64,000 nucleotides of DNA from Aradus depressus (GCA_963662175.1 OY759224.1:31381489-31445488), one strand, 5' to 3'; positions 11,064 to 22,280 are shown, numbered from the stretch's first letter. Notes: generated by a model not told the origin, from the letters alone. Translations and numbers: made by a program.

Positions 11064-11321
11064 ATATAATTGAACAGCCTTCGTCAGTCGTCTCGGTCCT
11101 GTGCAGCTGCCCTCCAGTTCCTGACTCCAAGTAGGATCCTCCCATCATGCGCAACACCGTCCTTCCAACGTAGCTTCGGCCTCCCCACACGTCTGGTCCC
11201 GTGGATTTCCTCTAGTAACGTCATCTTTGGCACATGTACTACTGTCTCCCATCCTTGCCAAGTGTCCTGCCCATCTTAGTCTGTGAAGTCTTACAAACCT
11301 TACTACGTCCGGTTGTTCGTC
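11064..11321 (-). pseudogene. Non-LTR retrotransposon reverse-transcriptase C-terminus, relic
   Basis: The minus-strand conceptual translation gives pieces such as LHRLRWAGHLARMGD followed by RRVGRPKLRWKDGVA and NWRAAAQDRDDWRRL, in different frames. This is the characteristic tail after the RT domain in a class of LINEs. Frameshifts separate the pieces and the element is truncated at both ends. The same tail type occurs at 11978-12541 and 13955-14510, so this is one of three decayed copies in 3.5 kb. The clade is not resolved by eye (RTE- or Jockey-like elements have similar tails). Confidence 0.6.
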
Positions 11322-11920
11322 CAGACACTATTTAAGTAAAACGTTGAGTTATTACAACGGTCATTAGGAATTGTAATGAGAGCGAAAAACTTTGAATTTT
11401 TTTTTATACACTACCAGTTTCCAAGTTAATTATGTTGAATTTGCTTTGAAAAATTGTCATTTTCACTTAGGAAAATAACACATTTAATGTGAGTTAAGCT
11501 GTTTTCCATGTCGAGAGATGAAGGTGATGAGTGGAAAAGAGGCAAGGCAGATAAGGGTTGATTCAATTTAAATGAAAATGATAAAAGTTGTTCTTATTCT
11601 TGGTTGGGGTAGTTGGCGGGAGGTGAGTGGTGTCTTTCCTAAGGGCAAGGTTTCAGCTAACTCAGCCACCTTACCTGCTTCCCTTTTAATACTTATTAAG
11701 GTCCCCCCCCTTAGCTAAGCCCTTAGCTCCCAACTGACACGTTTCTCCAACTTCGTCTCACTTCTCTACTAAGTCTCTACTCCACCCAAGGTTTACTTCA
11801 CTTGAATAATCCCACTCATTTCAGCAACATTCTGTCGACTCCTTCCTTTTCCTAACATCTTTATTAGGAAGGTGGAAATAATAATGGTGTTAAGTCTTAT
11901 CAGAATGTATTTATACATCC
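11322..11920. other. Non-coding stretch, no gene seen
   Basis: AT-rich then C-rich sequence with no recognised repeat or coding signal. Confidence 0.45.
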
Positions 11921-11994
11921 TCAGCGATGTATACTTGAAGTTATGCAATCAGTTGCAAGTTCGATGTTGAATAATCAATGGAACTTGATATTTT
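11921..11994 (+). repeat. DR-A dispersed repeat, 5' end
   Basis: It contains 'GTATACTTGAAGTTATGCAATCAGTTGCAAGTTCGATGTTG', a diverged 5' end of the family. The next feature (an RT relic) starts directly inside it. Confidence 0.45.
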
Positions 11995-12541
11995 CCGACC
12001 CTTTCAGGCAGTTGAATTTACGTACTTGGGCTATCAAATCACCACCAGGAACGAGACATCAGCCGAAATTAAGAAAAGACTTACGGCAGCGAATCGATGC
12101 TATTTTGGATCGCTGAGGCATATGCGAAGCTCTCTACTGAGCAGGCATACCTATCTCCGGCTCTGTAAGACCCTGATCCGTCCAGTCCTTATCTACGCCA
12201 GTCAAACATGGACCCTATCCAAGTCTGACGAGAAGGACCTGTTGATATTTGAAAGGAAAATCCTTCGAAGGGTTTTCGGCCCTGTGAAGGACGGACTGGT
12301 TTGGAGAATTCGCAAGAATAGGGAAATCTACAAGCTGTTTGGTGAGGCTGATGTAGTGAGGATGGTGAAGTTGGGAAGGTTGAGTTGGGCAGGCCATGTA
12401 GCCCGAACGGAAGAGGGCGAAGTGCCAAGAACAGTCCTTGAGGAGTCTTTGTACCGATCAAGAAGACACAGGAGAGAGCCGAATGGCGGAGGCTCATTGA
12501 GGAGGCCAGGACCCACTAGGGTTGTAGCGCCAGAGAGATAG
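11995..12541 (+). pseudogene. Non-LTR retrotransposon reverse-transcriptase C-terminus, partial
   Basis: An open frame of about 187 codons (11978-12541) begins in DR-A sequence. From about residue 9 it reads as the thumb and tail of a LINE reverse transcriptase: VEFTYLGYQITTRNETSAEI, then a region with RPVLIYASQTWTLSKSDE, then KLGRLSWAGHVARTEEGE. The fingers and palm, including the F/YADD catalytic motif, are absent, so it cannot be functional. After about codon 150 the frame leaves homology: the tail (KKTQERAEWRRLIEEA) is in another frame, indicating a frameshift near 12450. This is the best preserved of three related relics. Confidence 0.75.
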
Positions 12542-12544
12542 ATT

Positions 12545-13070
12545 GAGGCAGTTGACTTAAATAGGGGCTCCTAAATCCTCATATTAAATTTTGTGTCGAC
12601 AAATTCATTACATCGGCAGTTATTAGGGTTTTTGAATTGAGCACCCTCCCGATATCGCTGAAATCGGGCAGAGTATGTCATCATTGGGTTTTGACTTTTG
12701 ACGTTAGCTCAAATATGAAATTTCATGTCATATTCATTACAGCAATATATGATTTAATATATAATTATTTAATTATTAAGATTATTTATCCCACCTCTGT
12801 TCCACCTCTTCCTTTCTGCCGATGCCCCTGAAAATTAATAAGTGTCGTCCTTATAGGGTTTTGAATTACATATGAAATTTTGTACCGATACGTTCATTAC
12901 AACGGCAGTAATTAAAGTTTTTGAGGCAAGTCAAAAGAGACCTCTAATCTCCTCTTCCCTTCGACCGATTTGGCTGGAAGTCAATAGGTCTTATCCTCAT
13001 TAGGTTCTGGTCACAGATATAAAATTTCTTGTCGAAACAATCATTCTATCGAGAGTTATTGTGTTATTTC
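12545..13070 (-). repeat. DR-A dispersed repeat, long partial copy
   Basis: The minus strand carries three modules, seen as repeated 'TTCATTACA.CGGCAGT.ATTA' blocks near 12610, 12735 and 12895 on the plus strand. It also has the 'TTCTATCGAGAGTTATTGTG' start. An AT-rich insertion lies near 12745-12785. Confidence 0.6.
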
Positions 13071-13954
13071 TAAGTGAAATTGGTCGAAGAGGGAAAAAAA
13101 GTTTAGAAGAATTTTCAACAAAATTTTTATTTTTTTTTCTCTATTTTTCCTAACTTTAAGACCGATCGATTGCAATGTGCGACCATTGGGATTCGAACCT
13201 AGGTCCTTTTGGGTTCATAGGCAAGTCCATTATCTCTTCTCATCGGGACCACTTCTCACTGTTTGTTTAAGCTCTGATTGAAGAGGTGTGCTAATCTATG
13301 TGTCCGTGAGATGGGTTCTTGTCTATAGACTAGAGTGGAGAGTGCCTCAGGGCAAAATACAATATGGATGAGAACCTCCCCCCTTCCCCTTCCATCCCTA
13401 GGGTAGGCTAGAACCTCGTTTGATCCCAGTCGAACCTTCTCTACCCTCACACCCCCCCACCACTACTGAATAATAAACATCCCTCTTCTCATCAGACACA
13501 GTCCACCTTCACATTAGTTATCAAACTGGAAAATTATCAATATTCGGGGAAAATTGACACAAACATGTACTAAATATACACTGGAAAACTATGGGAGTCC
13601 ATTTATATGTCACAAATATATTAACATGACTAGATTAACTCATATTATGAAGCCGACAGTACTCAAATATTGTCTACTTTCAAATCCTCCTGTGTATTGT
13701 ATAATTATTTCCCTCATTATAATAATTAATTAGAGCAGCGGTTTCGATATGTACCTATCTATCTTTTAACGGAAATAAATATAATTAATCATCTATATAT
13801 ACTAGTATGTAAAGAGAAAAGCGGGTTCAAACCCCAGCCGGGGGAGAGTTTTATTTCGTAGAAACTCCCTCCCGGGGGGTGGGGGGGGGGGGGCATGGAT
13901 GTTGGGAAAAAAACCAAATGACACAGTTATAGAGGCATACATAAAGCCAATAAT
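13071..13954. other. Non-coding stretch, no gene seen
   Basis: It holds a possible tRNA-like B-box fragment (GGTTCAAACCCCAGCCGGGG near 13825) and a G-rich homopolymer near 13874-13893. No protein domain is evident. Confidence 0.4.
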
Positions 13955-14510
13955 TTAATATATATATACGTAATTTTTTACTTTCCCTGGCGTTACGGTC
14001 CTTGTAAAACCTGGGCCTCCGCAACGATCTTCGGCCTCCCGTCTCCATCTTCTCACACCCATCGTCCTCCACGTCTTCCAGCTGCGTCTACCTCTTCTTC
14101 TTTGTCCTGCCGAGTGTCCCTCCAGTATCCTCCTCGCCAATCTGTCTGGTTCCATCCTCTGTAAATGCCCCTGTCATCGCAGCCGCCCCTGCTTCACTAA
14201 GGCCACCAGGTCCGGGCTCTTGTACAGGTCCCTCAGCTCCCTATAGGTCCGTATCCTCCATCTATCCCCCTCTGGAGTAGGACCGTATATCTTCCTCAAT
14301 ACCTTCCTCTCCCACGTATTGACTAAGACTTCGTCCCTCCTAGTCAGGGCCCAGGTTTCACTAGCATATGTGACGACAGGTCTCAGGACTGTTTTATAAA
14401 TTACTATTTTGGCGCCTCGGGACACAGTCCTCGATCCGAGCACCTTCTGCAGTGACCGGTAGCATCTATTCCCGGCCGTTATCCTCGCTTTGATGTCTTC
14501 TTTAAAATCA
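13955..14510 (-). pseudogene. Non-LTR retrotransposon reverse-transcriptase C-terminus, relic
   Basis: The minus strand has two frames in series. About 14510-14174 reads FKEDIKARITAGNRCYRSLQ, then VTYASETWALTRRDE, then LVALVKQGRLR. About 14155-13955 reads DRLARRILEGHSAGQRRRGR and continues to a basic tail. A frameshift or short deletion lies near 14160. This is the same domain as at 11995-12541 but a diverged family member. The RT catalytic core is missing. Confidence 0.7.
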
Positions 14511-14550
14511 TTCCTTTATGTGATATATATATATATGTTTATTTATTTTG

Positions 14551-14825
14551 GGTCATGCCCGGGCTTCACCTATGAGGTTATATCGCCTACTACCAGAGCG
14601 CTCTTTCCTCACTTACGACGGTGAACCGGAGCCCCTCTACTATGGAAGTCATAAATTTTGTCTACCCTAAATTTTTATTTACCTAGGGTAGAGGTATTTC
14701 GTTATCGCTTAACGTCCCATTCGAAGGATGATTTTTTCATCTCCCTGATAAAAAAAACCAAGGGCTTCAGCTTACGAACCCGCGATCTTGAGCAAGCACG
14801 CTATTTCTGAGCTACCGACGACCTC
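14551..14825 (-). mobile_element. tRNA-derived SINE, diverged copy
   Basis: The minus strand shows A-box-like TAGCTCAGAAATAG, B-box-like GGTTCGTAAGC (with mismatches), the GACGTTAAGCGATAACG body and the 3' GCCCGGGCATGACCC end. The internal promoter is degenerate, so it is probably inactive. Confidence 0.7.
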
Positions 14826-14845
14826 AAAAAGAGAGAGAAAAAAAT

Positions 14846-14926
14846 CGGTGAATCACTGGCAATCTTCTTCCTCAGAACGAATTATATCAACTAACTTTTC
14901 GCTCCCCCTCCAACATTAGTCGACAG
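14846..14926 (-). repeat. DR-A dispersed repeat, 3' end only
   Basis: The minus-strand 3' hairpin remnant (TCGGTGAATCACTGG) and the 'CTTTTCGCTCCCCCTCCAAC' block are visible. Confidence 0.5.
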
Positions 14927-16070
14927 GAAATATGGTAATTTTATTATTTAATTATATTTAATGTTTATTTATTATTAATTTTATCAATTCAATTATTATT
15001 TTTAATTTTATTTTATAGGCCTTGAAATAAAGTGGTCTACATTTTCTTCTGATTTCGACTAAAATCTGACTAAAACTAGATTAGTACAAATTATTTTAAT
15101 CTAAAATTCCAAGTTCACTTCTACAATTGATCGTTCGGGCCTCGCTAAGTTCTAAGTTCTATTCACGAACAGACATCGGGTGGAATCGTGGCAAATCGTG
15201 AAAAATGGTCAAACCATATTCAGGGAACCTTAAAACGTGATATTTCGCAACAATAAAAAAAACAAAAATGTTATATAACATCCGAGTGTTTCATTCTTGA
15301 TAAAAAAACCCAGTTCATTTATTATATAGATACAGATGGACAAACTAACTTTCCCCATTAGAGAGAAGCGGAGCGTTACTTTTTTGTTCACCGGTTTTCA
15401 CTTTTTGCTTTTTGGAGGGTTGAAGTGTCCCCATTGTATTTGAGTCAGCCATCCAGACAGCCCTCAAACCATTAACAACCTCAACTCAAGTCCTTCTCTA
15501 CAATACTCAGCTAGACTCCTTTTAAGGAAGGACACATTTATACTTTCTTATACCAATAGTATTGTAATCGTTCGAAAATCCGAGATCGACGTTTCAAGTG
15601 ATTTTCACTTTTCAAAGTCCCCTGAATAGTTGTGAACTTTCTACCGCAAAAACGATTCTAGCTATGAACTTGAAATTTGGAATAAAGAAGTCACATGTTC
15701 TAATTTAGGTCTGATTTTTTGGCCGAAATCAAACGAAAATTGAGACCACTTTTTCCCGGCACCTAACTACATTTTACAAGATACAGCTTATGTTTATGAC
15801 CTAATCAAAAATGTTTTCGCGTAAAAGTTTTAGAGAAAACTAAAATACATAATTTATATGAAATATGATTTTTTACAGGTCGTTTGGTTTTCGAGATACA
15901 TGCCAAAAACCATCAAAACTACATTGAAACACATATTTTTAGACGTTTCCTTGATTTACCAGAAAACGGTTAGTCCTATCGCAAAATTAATTCTTACCAA
16001 AATTGTTCCTTATAAAATTTCTAATTGCTAAGATGTACTCAGATTTGAGATAGGATCAATACGACAAAAG
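14927..16070. other. Non-coding, unidentified dispersed repeat at about 15540-15960
   Basis: The segment around 15735-15810 is shared with 4765-4840. Phrases such as CTTGAAATTTGGAATAAAGA suggest a dispersed repeat, but no coding frame was found. Confidence 0.4.
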
Positions 16071-16299
16071 TTATAGTGCCGCGAAAAATGTAAAATAAAT
16101 GTGTATAAGGAATTGAGAGGGAGAGATTGTGGAGACTATTGGTAGGTGCTCTGACACAAGATATAAGACAAAATAAACAATAAAAGTATCGAGATGAAGA
16201 ACAAGATGAGAAAATGAAGAAAAACAACGAAGTAAAGTGAAAGGTAAAGGACACTTTCCAGAGAGAATTAAAGACATCTCCATGAAATACAGTTTATGG

Positions 16300-16410
16300 A
16301 ATAGATGAGATGCCTGGAGAAAGGCGACCAGCCGATCTATGGCAGCACCGTCATCACCCAGAGCTTCAAACAAAGTCCTTGAAATCCTGTGCTGCTCCAT
16401 GAGGTCCGTA
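16300..16410 (-). pseudogene. Short coding-like relic (origin uncertain)
   Basis: Within a minus-strand open frame (16071-16472) a short stretch reads like real protein: MEQHRISRTLFEALGDDGAA followed by IDRLVAFLQASHL. Flanking residues are AT-driven. The composition and amphipathic pattern resemble the extreme C-terminus of some LINE ORF2 proteins, but no domain was recognised. It could also be a host exon fragment. Confidence 0.25.
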
Positions 16411-16769
16411 TATGACCGAATATATCTAATTGTAAGTAGCAAAAAGTAACTAATAGGAACGAACATTAACACATGGTTTTTGTATTGGTATTTTTTATTG
16501 TTTTTTTATAAACAACAACGCTTACAGATCACTTTCTCTCCCCTCCCCATCACAAAATGTATAATTGTCTCAGTCTACAAATGTTGACTCGTTCGAGCAT
16601 AAGATAGACCAGACTAAGATCAGACGTTGACCAGACTGTTGTAATGTCGAAAATACCTCCCCATTGAATTAAAATAAATTAGACTTCGACCATTTGAGCT
16701 AAAACTCAAACGAAAATTGAGACCAATAATAAAACTCAAAATTTGACTCACATATTGATTTCTGAAACA

Positions 16770-16877
16770 TACTAAATTTTCTGTCGATACATTCATTATA
16801 TCGGCAGTTATTAGGGTATTTGAATTCTTTCGCCCCACTCTTCCCTTAAAATTAATAGATAACATCCTTAAAGGGTT
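16770..16877 (-). repeat. DR-A dispersed repeat, portion outside the inverted repeat
   Basis: It contains the minus-strand module 'TCGATACATTCATTATATCGGCAGTTATTAGGG'. It runs directly into the inverted-repeat arm that starts at about 16878. Confidence 0.5.
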
Positions 16878-17645
16878 CAGAATTTTAATATTAAATTTCC
16901 TGTCGATACATTCATTACATCGGCAGTTATGGGGAACCCCCTTGGTGTCGTCTCTAGAGAGTTCTGGATACACATATCAATTTTAGTGTCGAAACATTAA
17001 TTCTATGGGGAGTGATCATGTTCACAGACACACACACAGGCAGACAGACATTTTTTATCATTTTTGACATCAGGAGGTTGAGACTAGGAATTTCGATCAG
17101 TAATTTCTTGTTTTCTATCTGTAGGTAGATATATAAATAAATATCTGAATATCTGTAGGTAGATATATAAATAAATATCTGAATATCTGTAGGTAGATAT
17201 ATATTTTGCAAAATATTGAGAGGCAGAGAATTGTTTAATATTCACTTATTCGACGGAGCTGCAACTTGCATTGAATTGAGTTGAATAGCTCCATATGATA
17301 ATTTCATCGGTAAATATTTGCTATGGCCTTCTCATTGTCCTAATTATCAGATATAATTCTGTAAATTTCTCTGCTTCAACGAATCAATGCTAAATTTCCC
17401 TCAAAGACCCATTTATATATTATATTTTAATTGTATTTTTAATTAGGCATTATTTGTAATTTTTTTTATTTTAAACTTTTACGCCTCAAGGAATATATTA
17501 AAATCCAGGTCACACTTCCCGAATGACGCCTTAAGCGCCAATGGTCTAGAGATTTTCTTTGATCATGCAGTGACAATGGCGAGTAGCCATAGATGAGTGA
17601 GACTCAAAGCCTAGGGAGAGTCACCACTGGGTGATTTCTGCTCTC
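16878..17645. repeat. Left arm of a roughly 770-bp inverted repeat (partner 18608-19381)
   Basis: It is the reverse complement of 18608-19381 through a long ordered series of landmarks: a DR-A fragment with a shared deletion (CCATAACTGCC joined to GGGGGTTCC), a microsatellite-like 'ATATCTGTAGGTAGATATAT' repeat, CATATGATAATTTCATCGGT, GGCCTTCTCATTGTCCTA, and the GTGGTGA/CACTGGGTGATTTC end. Because the same DR-A deletion is in both arms, the duplication happened after that deletion. No transposase was found in either arm. Confidence 0.75.
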
Positions 17646-18138
17646 TTCACATTTTGATATTGTCTTTCCTTTTCTGCCTTAGCGCATATGCGTTGTATAT
17701 ATTTATGTTTTATACAGTTGTGAATAACTCCTTGTAAAAAAAATAAATATACATATAGGTTATGTTTAGTTGATATGATATATGACATATTGTATTTTAT
17801 TAATTTATTAGTACCCATTTTTATGTAAAACCAATTATTACTCTTTAGATGATTGAGTAACGGTGTGATAAGAGGGCTAACATAGGAGTGGGGGTACGGA
17901 GAAGGGGTTAGGTCACTCGAATTAATCCTGTTGCCATGGAAACCAGGAGGGCAGACTGCCCAAACCTCTTGTAGCAACCTCTCAGCCGAGCTCTTCTAGT
18001 TTGTCCTTTTCCAATCTTCTCCAGGATTCTCAGAGAAAAAATAATAAAAAAAAAAGTAGAAAAGAAGAAAGATAACCTCTTCATGGGTTACCTTTTGTAT
18101 AGTTCTTTATCTCGGTTTGTCACCAAGCAATTTTTGGA
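17646..18138. other. Spacer of the 770-bp inverted repeat, left part, no gene seen
   Basis: The minus-strand frame at 17621-17977 has no recognisable domain. AT-rich sequence and an A-tract precede the SINE at 18139. Confidence 0.4.
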
Positions 18139-18322
18139 GAGGGCGCCTGTAGCTCAATGGTATTCTTGCTGGGCTCAAGATCGGGAGTTCGAAATCCGGC
18201 CGAGGCGCTTAGTTTATTTTATTCGCGTTGGTCCCGAGTCTGTACGATTTGAGAATCTTAGGGTCATTATCATAGGCGATATGACCTTTTAGTTAAAGCC
18301 CGGGCATCAGTCACTATAACTA
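18139..18322 (+). mobile_element. tRNA-derived SINE, short internally deleted form with target duplication
   Basis: It has a head with A-box TAGCTCAATGG and B-box-like GTTCGAAATCC, then joins directly to GTTGGTCCCGAGTCTGTACG and to the GATATGACC..GCCCGGGCATCAGTCA end, missing two internal segments. A 17-bp duplication with one mismatch flanks it (18122-18138 and 18323-18339, core CAATTTTTGGA). It therefore inserted as a short form or was deleted afterwards. Confidence 0.75.
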
Positions 18323-18389
18323 ACCAAACAATTTTTGGATATAGCAACGTACGACATATGAACTAAGGCACCCAATGACAGTTAAAACA

Positions 18390-18602
18390 AATCGACAGTG
18401 AATCACCGACTACATACTTCCCCAACACAAATTAATGAAATACGTTTTCGCTCTCCCTCGAAAGTCAATCGACCGTTTGGCCAAAAACTCAATTTGACTA
18501 TAGTAGCGGTATTCGAGTCAAGCCTCCCTTTTCTGATCCCTCTACCTTTTGACCAATTTCGCATTGTTTGGACAAAATAGACGTCAGAATTCACATATAA
18601 CC
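18390..18602 (-). repeat. DR-A dispersed repeat, 3' portion
   Basis: The minus strand ends with the hairpin (AGTGAATCACCGACT on the plus strand). The 'TTTTCGCTCTCCCTC' and 'GTCAATCGACCGTTTG' blocks are present. Confidence 0.55.
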
Positions 18603-18607
18603 TCAAG

Positions 18608-19381
18608 AAAGGAGAAATCACCCAGTGGTGAAACTCCGTAGGCACTGAGTTGCACTCATTTATGGCTAATTACTGTCACTGAATGAACAAAAAAGGTCTC
18701 TAGGCCATTGACGCTTAAGACATCGTTCGGGAAGTGTGGCAGAAGAGAGGGCACGGACTAAAGGATACATGTGGCTACAAAAGATGGAAAATAATTAAAA
18801 AATAATGCCTAATTAAAAATTCAATTAAAATATAATATATAAGTGGCTCTTTGAGGGAAATTTAGCTTTGATTCGTTGAAGCAGAGAAATTTATAGAATT
18901 ATATCTGATACCTAGGACAATGAGAAGGCCATAGCAAACATTTACCGATGAAATTATCATATGGAGCTACTCAACTCACTTCAATGCAAGTTGCAGCTCC
19001 GTCAAATAAGTGAATATTAAACAATACTATACCTCTCAATATTTTGCAAAATATATATCTACCTCCAGATATTCAGATATTTATTTATATATCTACCTAC
19101 AGATATTCAGATATTTATTTGTATATCTACCTACAGATAGAAAACAAGAAATTACTGATCGAAATTCCCAGCCCCAACCTCCTGATAGCAAAAGTGATAA
19201 AAAATGTCTGTCTGCCTGTGTGTGTCTGTGAACATGATCACTTCCCGTAAAACTAATGTTTTGACACTAAATTTGATATGTGTATCCAGAACTCTCTAGA
19301 GACGACACCGAGGGGGTTCCCCATAACTGCCAATGTAATGAATGTATCGACAGGAAATTTAATATTTAAATTCTGACTTCG
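18608..19381. repeat. Right arm of a roughly 770-bp inverted repeat (partner 16878-17645)
   Basis: See the left arm. This arm continues to the right into the 3' part of a DR-A copy that ends at about 19463 with ACGGTGATTCACCGACC. The arm therefore includes most of one DR-A copy. Confidence 0.75.
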
Positions 19382-19465
19382 ATAGGCTTTCGAGTGAAAG
19401 CGAAAACAAAATTGCATAATTCTTGCTGGGGAAATACATAGACGGTGATTCACCGACCACTTTCT

Positions 19466-20001
19466 TTTATCACCCTTAATATTTCAAATACAAAAAACGG
19501 ATGTAATGGCAAGATTTTAAGTTTAATAAATATAGCTGTGCAGCTTGTTCTTTGATTGATATTAATAAAGTCCATGTGGATTAATACAGTAATATAGGCC
19601 TCCTGATGTACTATAAAGATGAGCTATCTACCCAACATACGATATTATAAGAAGGTTGCTGGGAGGGACACTTATTGATTTCCTGTCTCCTTGCTCTATC
19701 TGACAGAGATATCCTATCTTAACCCATCCCAGAATAGAACATCCCATATTCCCCAACATTAGCCAATATTAAATGTACTCTGATAATTTAAATATATATA
19801 TATATATAATGAAATAATAATAAAAAATAAAAATAATAAAATGATCACACTTCCTGTAGAAATTTTTGTCTAGTCTTCTCTTAATATAAAAAAATTTACG
19901 TGCAATTTTGAAGAAAGTTAATTTCAATTAACAATTACTTCATTTAGATTCTTCTAAATATATAATTCTGGGATGTCACAAATGTTTCCAAATTTGCGAA
20001 T
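19466..20001. other. AT-rich sequence, no gene seen
   Basis: No repeat or coding signal was recognised. It includes a TA tract at about 19793-19808. Confidence 0.45.
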
Positions 20002-22280
20002 ATGTTCAATAGGGTGGGTCGAAAAAATCGATTTTTTTTCCCCCGAACCGCTATAGTGCGGAAAAGTTGCCTCCTTTAATAGGAAGAAAAACGACGTAAA
20101 AAAATTTAAAATCGGTTCACATCTTCCTTCGCGCATCGAAATTTATGAAAATTGACAAAATTGAACGTTTTTCATCATTTTTTTAATATAACTTAAAATT
20201 CGACGATCGACATGCTATTGTTTTTATGTTTATTTAACGATTCAATAAAGTTAAATAAATTTAAACATCATTAAATGTTTTCCGGTCGAAAAATGTGTTC
20301 GAAAAGCCTCCTACTTCGCTTCATAATGACACTGCCTCCTCCATCGCTCCTACCATCCCCGGTCGCGACTCGTCACATTCAGTCAGTCGCCGGCAGAAAA
20401 GCGTCGTGTCAGAACTGATTTGAAGCGTACACTTAATGAAGAAATTTGTGGCCTTTACTTTGACGGCAGAAAAGACGATACTTTGTTTGTCGAAAAAGTA
20501 CACGCAAATCAATTTCGCAGGAACAGAAAAGAAGAACATTATTCTCTGATTCAGGAACCTGGATCAACTTACATTGGTCATGTTTCTCCTTCCTCGAGTT
20601 CTTCAACCGACATAACTCGAAGCATTATTTCTTATCTGTCTGAACTTGAAATATCGCTTGAAAATATACAAGTGATTGGGTGTGACGGCACTGTTACCAA
20701 CACTGGTTGGAAGAATGGCGTCATCCGTAAGTTAGAACTGCAAGTAGGAAGACCACTACAGTGGAGCGTGTGTCTACTGCATTTCAACGAACTTCCTTTT
20801 CGTCATATTTTACAACATATAGATGGTGGAACCAGAGGGCCAAAATCTTTTTCTGGGCCCATTGGACAACAGCTTACTGGGTGCGAAAAGCTCGCTGTAG
20901 TCGAGTATGAATCTGTAGATTGTTCGATTCCAGAAGTAGACAGAAAAATGCTGAGCAAAGACCAGCAGTATTTATTAGACATATCCAAAGCAATAAAGTC
21001 AGGGCATTGCCCAGAGGATTTGTCAATTCGAGATCCTGGCCCTCTGTCACAGTCTAGAAGGCTAACTGCGGCCAATAGAGTGCTTAGGTTGTACATAAGT
21101 TTGCCAAATCCTTCTGAGAAATAGTTACCTTCATCTTCAAATCATACATGCCTGTGTGGTTCACCATCAAGAAGAACAACTATTTTACTGACGGCCCTAA
21201 ACATGTGTTTCTAGCAATTCAAACATCGCGGTATTTATCTGACGACCTACTTCAAATCATTAATCCAGTAATTGAACGCAATGCGTTCTTTGCACATCCA
21301 GAAAACATACTGTTGGCTATGATCCTTGATGACAGAGAACACATTCGGGAGCTTGGATATAGGAGAATTTTAAAGGAAAGACAATGCACCTCTAAAGGAA
21401 AAATGGTTAGAAACTTGGTGCCACCCAAGATAAACTTTGAAGCAACTGAAATTATTGACTGGAATACTTGCCCGTTGTATCCTCCCCCAATATTAAGGAA
21501 AGTATGTGATAATGATATTAAATCACTTATCAATTCTGATACAAAGCCCATCAGAGACATCAAAAAGTTTCCCTGTCACACTGAGGCAGTAGAGAGATGT
21601 GTCAAACATGTTACCGAGGCCTCAACTAAAGTATGTGAACATGAAGCTAGAGATGGCTATATTAGATCTACGCTGTTATCAAGGTCGATTATGAATGATT
21701 TCTCCCAAAAGTCAGACTTTAAACTTGTACATATTGACAAGAAACAGAAGAAGTAACAGTGATTCACTGAATCCGTTTGTGATATTGTAAAATATAATGT
21801 AAACAACACACCCCTACTTTGGATGGTTGGTTGGGTAGGGTGTGGGCGCAGCCACCTTCTGCACGTGCAGCCACCTTCTCATGGTGAGTTCTGGCTCGTT
21901 TTGTTGTGACAAAACGGACGAAGAGCTCCACAGTGAAAGTTGCAAAGTTGTTGTAAATTCCCGTTTTTCGAACACTTTGTGGGACCAGAAAACATTTAAT
22001 TATTAGTCATGTTTTAATTTATTTAACTTTATTGGATCGTGAAATAAGCATAAAAACAATAGCATGTCGATCGTAGAATTTTAAGTAATATTAAAAAAAT
22101 TACGAAAAATGTTCAATTTTGTCAATTTCCATAAATTTCAAGTACGATGCGCGAAGGAAGATGTCAACCGATTTAAAAAATTTTTACGTCGTTTTTCTTC
22201 CTTTCAAATGAGGCAACTTTTCCGCACTATAGCGGTTCGGGAAAAAAAAATCGATTTTTTCGACCCTCCCTAATGTTCAA
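20002..22280 (+). mobile_element. 2.26-kb DNA transposon with long terminal inverted repeats and 8-bp target duplication
   Basis: The element spans 20010-22272. The ends are TAGGGTGGGTCGAAAAAATC and its near reverse complement (...CGATTTTTTCGACCCTCCCTA). The terminal inverted repeats run about 300 bp (20010-20305 and 21964-22272). An identical 8-bp flank, ATGTTCAA, lies at 20002-20009 and 22273-22280. An 8-bp duplication and a TAGGG terminus fit the hAT superfamily, although terminal repeats of 300 bp are long for hAT. It encodes one transposase-like protein (next entry). An AT-rich genome sequence surrounds it. Confidence 0.85.
20330..21756 (+). pseudogene. Transposase-like protein of the 2.26-kb element, broken by a frameshift
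   Basis: The first frame is open from 20330 to 21124 with no ATG near its start (reading from 20420 begins at TTG). The second runs from about 21118 to 21756 in another frame. The two join near 21116, where the second frame supplies EIVTFIFKSYMPVWF just before its first Met at 21148. One small indel therefore splits a single protein of about 450 residues. Visible motifs are ICGLYFDGRKDDTL (about 20447), QVIGCDGTVTNTGWKNGVIR (about 20669) and SVCLLHFNELPFRHIL (about 20764), the last two separated by GRPLQW. In part two there are VIERNAFFAHPENILLAMIL and REHIRELGYRRILK. I recall similar proteins as multi-copy 'uncharacterized' proteins in arthropods. The two acidic motifs could be the first two residues of a DDE/RNase-H-like triad (inference). 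No zinc finger is visible. Confidence 0.6.
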
